A stretch of DNA of 15,909 nucleotides. It comes from Bacteroidales bacterium (GTDB lineage Bacteria > Bacteroidota > Bacteroidia > Bacteroidales > UBA932). Each line of letters starts with the position of its first letter. Position 1 is the stretch's first letter. Position numbers and translations under genes: made by a program. Shown here piece by piece: positions 14,552-15,909 of this stretch. The notes under the pieces are model-generated. The model had not been told where the DNA came from, ran no database searches, and saw nothing but the letters and a program-made list of their open reading frames with translations. Location of the stretch: positions 1 to 15,909 of the forward strand of contig JAFYMJ010000276.1 in the NCBI GenBank assembly GCA_017556665.1. The letters run 5' to 3'.

Positions 14552-15668
14552 GCCATTTCCTTACAGGTTCATCATATAGTTTGAGTGCGGCGTAAGCCAG
14601 TATGATATTTCCTGCAAACAACACTATTTGCCATATCCATGTTTCAGATGGGGTGCGGAATGTGTTGGGGAATCCTATGTATGCATAGAACAGATACATA
14701 GATGGATAGTGAACTATATAAAGAGGGTAGGAGATATCTCCTAAAAACTTGCATATTCCCGATGAAAACTTGTCTGTAGTGTTTCCGGATGCGCCAAGAT
14801 AGACTATAAGTGGAAATATAAGTGCAATGCAGCAAACCTCCCAGATGCAATTGTATATAGGATTCTCATACTCCCCAATGAACGGTATATACAATATTGC
14901 AGCAAGAAGAACACTGCACACCCAAAAAGCTCCTTTTATTTTTACAGGTTCAAATACTCTGGAAAGCAATAATCCAGCAGAGAATGGGAATGTTACCCTT
15001 AGTATACCACCAAGAAAATTGTAGTCTGCTATTGTCCATCCAACGCCAAGTGTACCATAACCTGTAGGATTTATTACTGCAAATGTTGCCAACCCAATTG
15101 CACTTGCAGCTGTAAAAAATGCCAGTGATTTTGTGGATAGTCTGCGTAAAAATATGGCATAAAAGATATTGGCCAAATATTCAAAAAACAGTGACCAGGT
15201 TGGCCCGTTTAGCGGAAACATCTCACCATTGCCTCTAACCTCCGGATATGTGCCGGGTACAGCTGGAACCATAAACATTGCAATTAGCATCCCTATCATT
15301 AGGGCGGAGGTTGTAACCTTTGTCCCATCCCACTGCACTCCACCTTGAATAACGAAAGCAACCGCACCAATCACTATACCCAAAATTACCATTGGGTGCA
15401 ATCTTATGATTCTTCTTTTAAAGAATCCTTTAAGGGCCAGTTTGCCAGTTTGCAATCTGCTGTCGTATGCATATCCAATTACAAACCCGGAAAGCATAAA
15501 AAAGAAATCTACAGCAAGGTATCCGTGTCCGAATATATGAAGCTCAGGTGGAAAACATTCATATATATGATACCATATTACAATTAGAGCTGCAACTCCT
15601 CTTAGTCCATCCAATATTTTGTAGTGGGGTTTTGTATCTGTAAAAGCAGCAGATGAGATATTGTTCAT
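14538..15668 (-). CDS. Acyltransferase-3 family membrane protein
   Basis: A 376-residue integral inner-membrane protein of the Acyl_transf_3 (OafA/YrhL-like) family, which transfers acetyl or other acyl groups to cell-surface carbohydrates. Diagnostic motifs are KILDGLRGVAALIVIWYH (17-34) with the conserved His34, GYLAVDFFFMLSGFVIGY (49-66), and the basic loop FKRRIIRLHP (83-92). About ten hydrophobic segments follow to the C-terminus, which ends in a short basic tail. No SGNH extension is present. The target sugar is unknown; no glycan cluster is nearby. The longest frame starts at 15731; ATG 15668 fits the family start better. A weak -7-like TAATTTTA lies at 15690-15697. It overlaps ybaK tail-to-tail by 14 bases. 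Confidence 0.88.
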   Translation of the reverse strand: MNNISSAAFTDTKPHYKILDGLRGVAALIVIWYHIYECFPPELHIFGHGYLAVDFFFMLSGFVIGYAYDSRLQTGKLALKGFFKRRIIRLHPMVILGIVIGAVAFVIQGGVQWDGTKVTTSALMIGMLIAMFMVPAVPGTYPEVRGNGEMFPLNGPTWSLFFEYLANIFYAIFLRRLSTKSLAFFTAASAIGLATFAVINPTGYGTLGVGWTIADYNFLGGILRVTFPFSAGLLLSRVFEPVKIKGAFWVCSVLLAAILYIPFIGEYENPIYNCIWEVCCIALIFPLIVYLGASGNTTDKFSSGICKFLGDISYPLYIVHYPSMYLFYAYIGFPNTFRTPSETWIWQIVLFAGNIILAYAALKLYDEPVRKWLSKK

Positions 15669-15698
15669 AGTTAAAGTGTAATGTTTTTGTAAAATTAC

Positions 15699-15706
15699 TA
15701 TTTTTG
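15699..15706 (+). promoter_or_regulatory. -7 box of the gene at the right edge
   Basis: TATTTTTG matches TAnnTTTG, 34 bases before ATG 15741, and points away from the acyltransferase gene. Confidence 0.45.
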
Positions 15707-15740
15707 TCAGTATATCATAACAATGTAGCAATAAATTTTA

Positions 15741-15909
15741 ATGGTTGTATTTAATCCAGAGCATGATATGTGTCTTGCCAATGGCGATGTAAATTATGTC
15801 CCTACAGTCTCGGCAAGCAAATTTGCGGAGCAATGCAGATGGATTGAGAAATTTATGGTCCCGATAAAAGGGGAGGAGATAACACCTTGGGGATGGAATA
15901 ATTGCCTTA
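15741..15909 (+). CDS. Conserved Bacteroidales hypothetical protein (3' part outside the window)
   Basis: The frame from ATG 15741 stays open to the end of the window and gives 56 residues: MVVFNPEHDMCLANGDVNYV, followed by PTVSASKFAEQC and, near the edge, TPWGWNNCL. I recognise the pattern FNPEHDxxLANGDxxYxPxxSA...FAE...PWGW from a widespread Bacteroidota protein of unknown function. The rest is off the window, so length and domains cannot be stated. A -7 box (15699-15706) lies 34 bases upstream, consistent with a real start and with transcription divergent from the acyltransferase gene. Confidence 0.75.
   Translation, partial: MVVFNPEHDMCLANGDVNYVPTVSASKFAEQCRWIEKFMVPIKGEEITPWGWNNCL

Noticed and set aside
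1..15909. Mobile element, phage, CRISPR or defence system
   Set aside because: I saw no transposase, integrase, Cas, toxin-antitoxin or restriction motifs, no arrays of spaced repeats and no duplicated target sites; base composition looks even throughout.

Overview
The window looks like a chromosomal segment of a low-GC Bacteroidota bacterium, most likely of the order Bacteroidales. Three things point there. Several genes belong to families characteristic of this group: a DUF4293 membrane protein, a large Porin_10-type outer-membrane protein, and two conserved proteins I know only from Bacteroidales. Most promoters carry the Bacteroides-type -7 box TAnnTTTG. No Shine-Dalgarno sequences precede the starts. 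I cannot name a genus. Coding density is very high: no gene-free stretch exceeds about 110 bases, and I see no mobile element, CRISPR array, phage gene or rRNA.

Layout, left to right. (1) A plus-strand operon of a TPR protein (5' end outside the window), a DUF4293 membrane protein and a uridine phosphorylase-like enzyme ends at a bidirectional terminator shared with a convergent conserved hypothetical gene. (2) A minus-strand tRNA-Gly(CCC) with its own promoter and terminator follows; its promoter overlaps the start of a plus-strand LolC/LolE-type ABC permease. (3) The minus-strand group pncB (nicotinate phosphoribosyltransferase), Porin_10 protein, MltF-like lytic transglycosylase converges on the permease. 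(4) Divergent from pncB is a two-gene operon: a sugar kinase of the AmgK type fused to a RapZ C-terminal domain, then a MurU-like nucleotidyltransferase. In other bacteria AmgK and MurU convert salvaged N-acetylmuramic acid to UDP-MurNAc, so this is a probable peptidoglycan-sugar recycling bypass. (5) A secreted M28 peptidase (minus) is divergent from inorganic pyrophosphatase (plus). (6) A flavodoxin-fold reductase and the Cys-tRNA(Pro) deacylase YbaK form a plus-strand pair, convergent on an acyltransferase-3 membrane protein. (7) The 5' end of a conserved Bacteroidales hypothetical gene closes the window.

Most interesting points: the AmgK-RapZ fusion next to MurU, which could couple amino-sugar sensing to MurNAc salvage; two divergent promoter pairs with the same mirror geometry (CAAAnnTA-N12-TAnnTTTG); a strong terminator for the salvage operon embedded in the coding end of the opposing peptidase gene; and a -7 box so close to the porin start that its mRNA may be leaderless. 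Most genes are ordinary housekeeping or envelope functions, and I found no clear multi-gene system that is wholly unknown.
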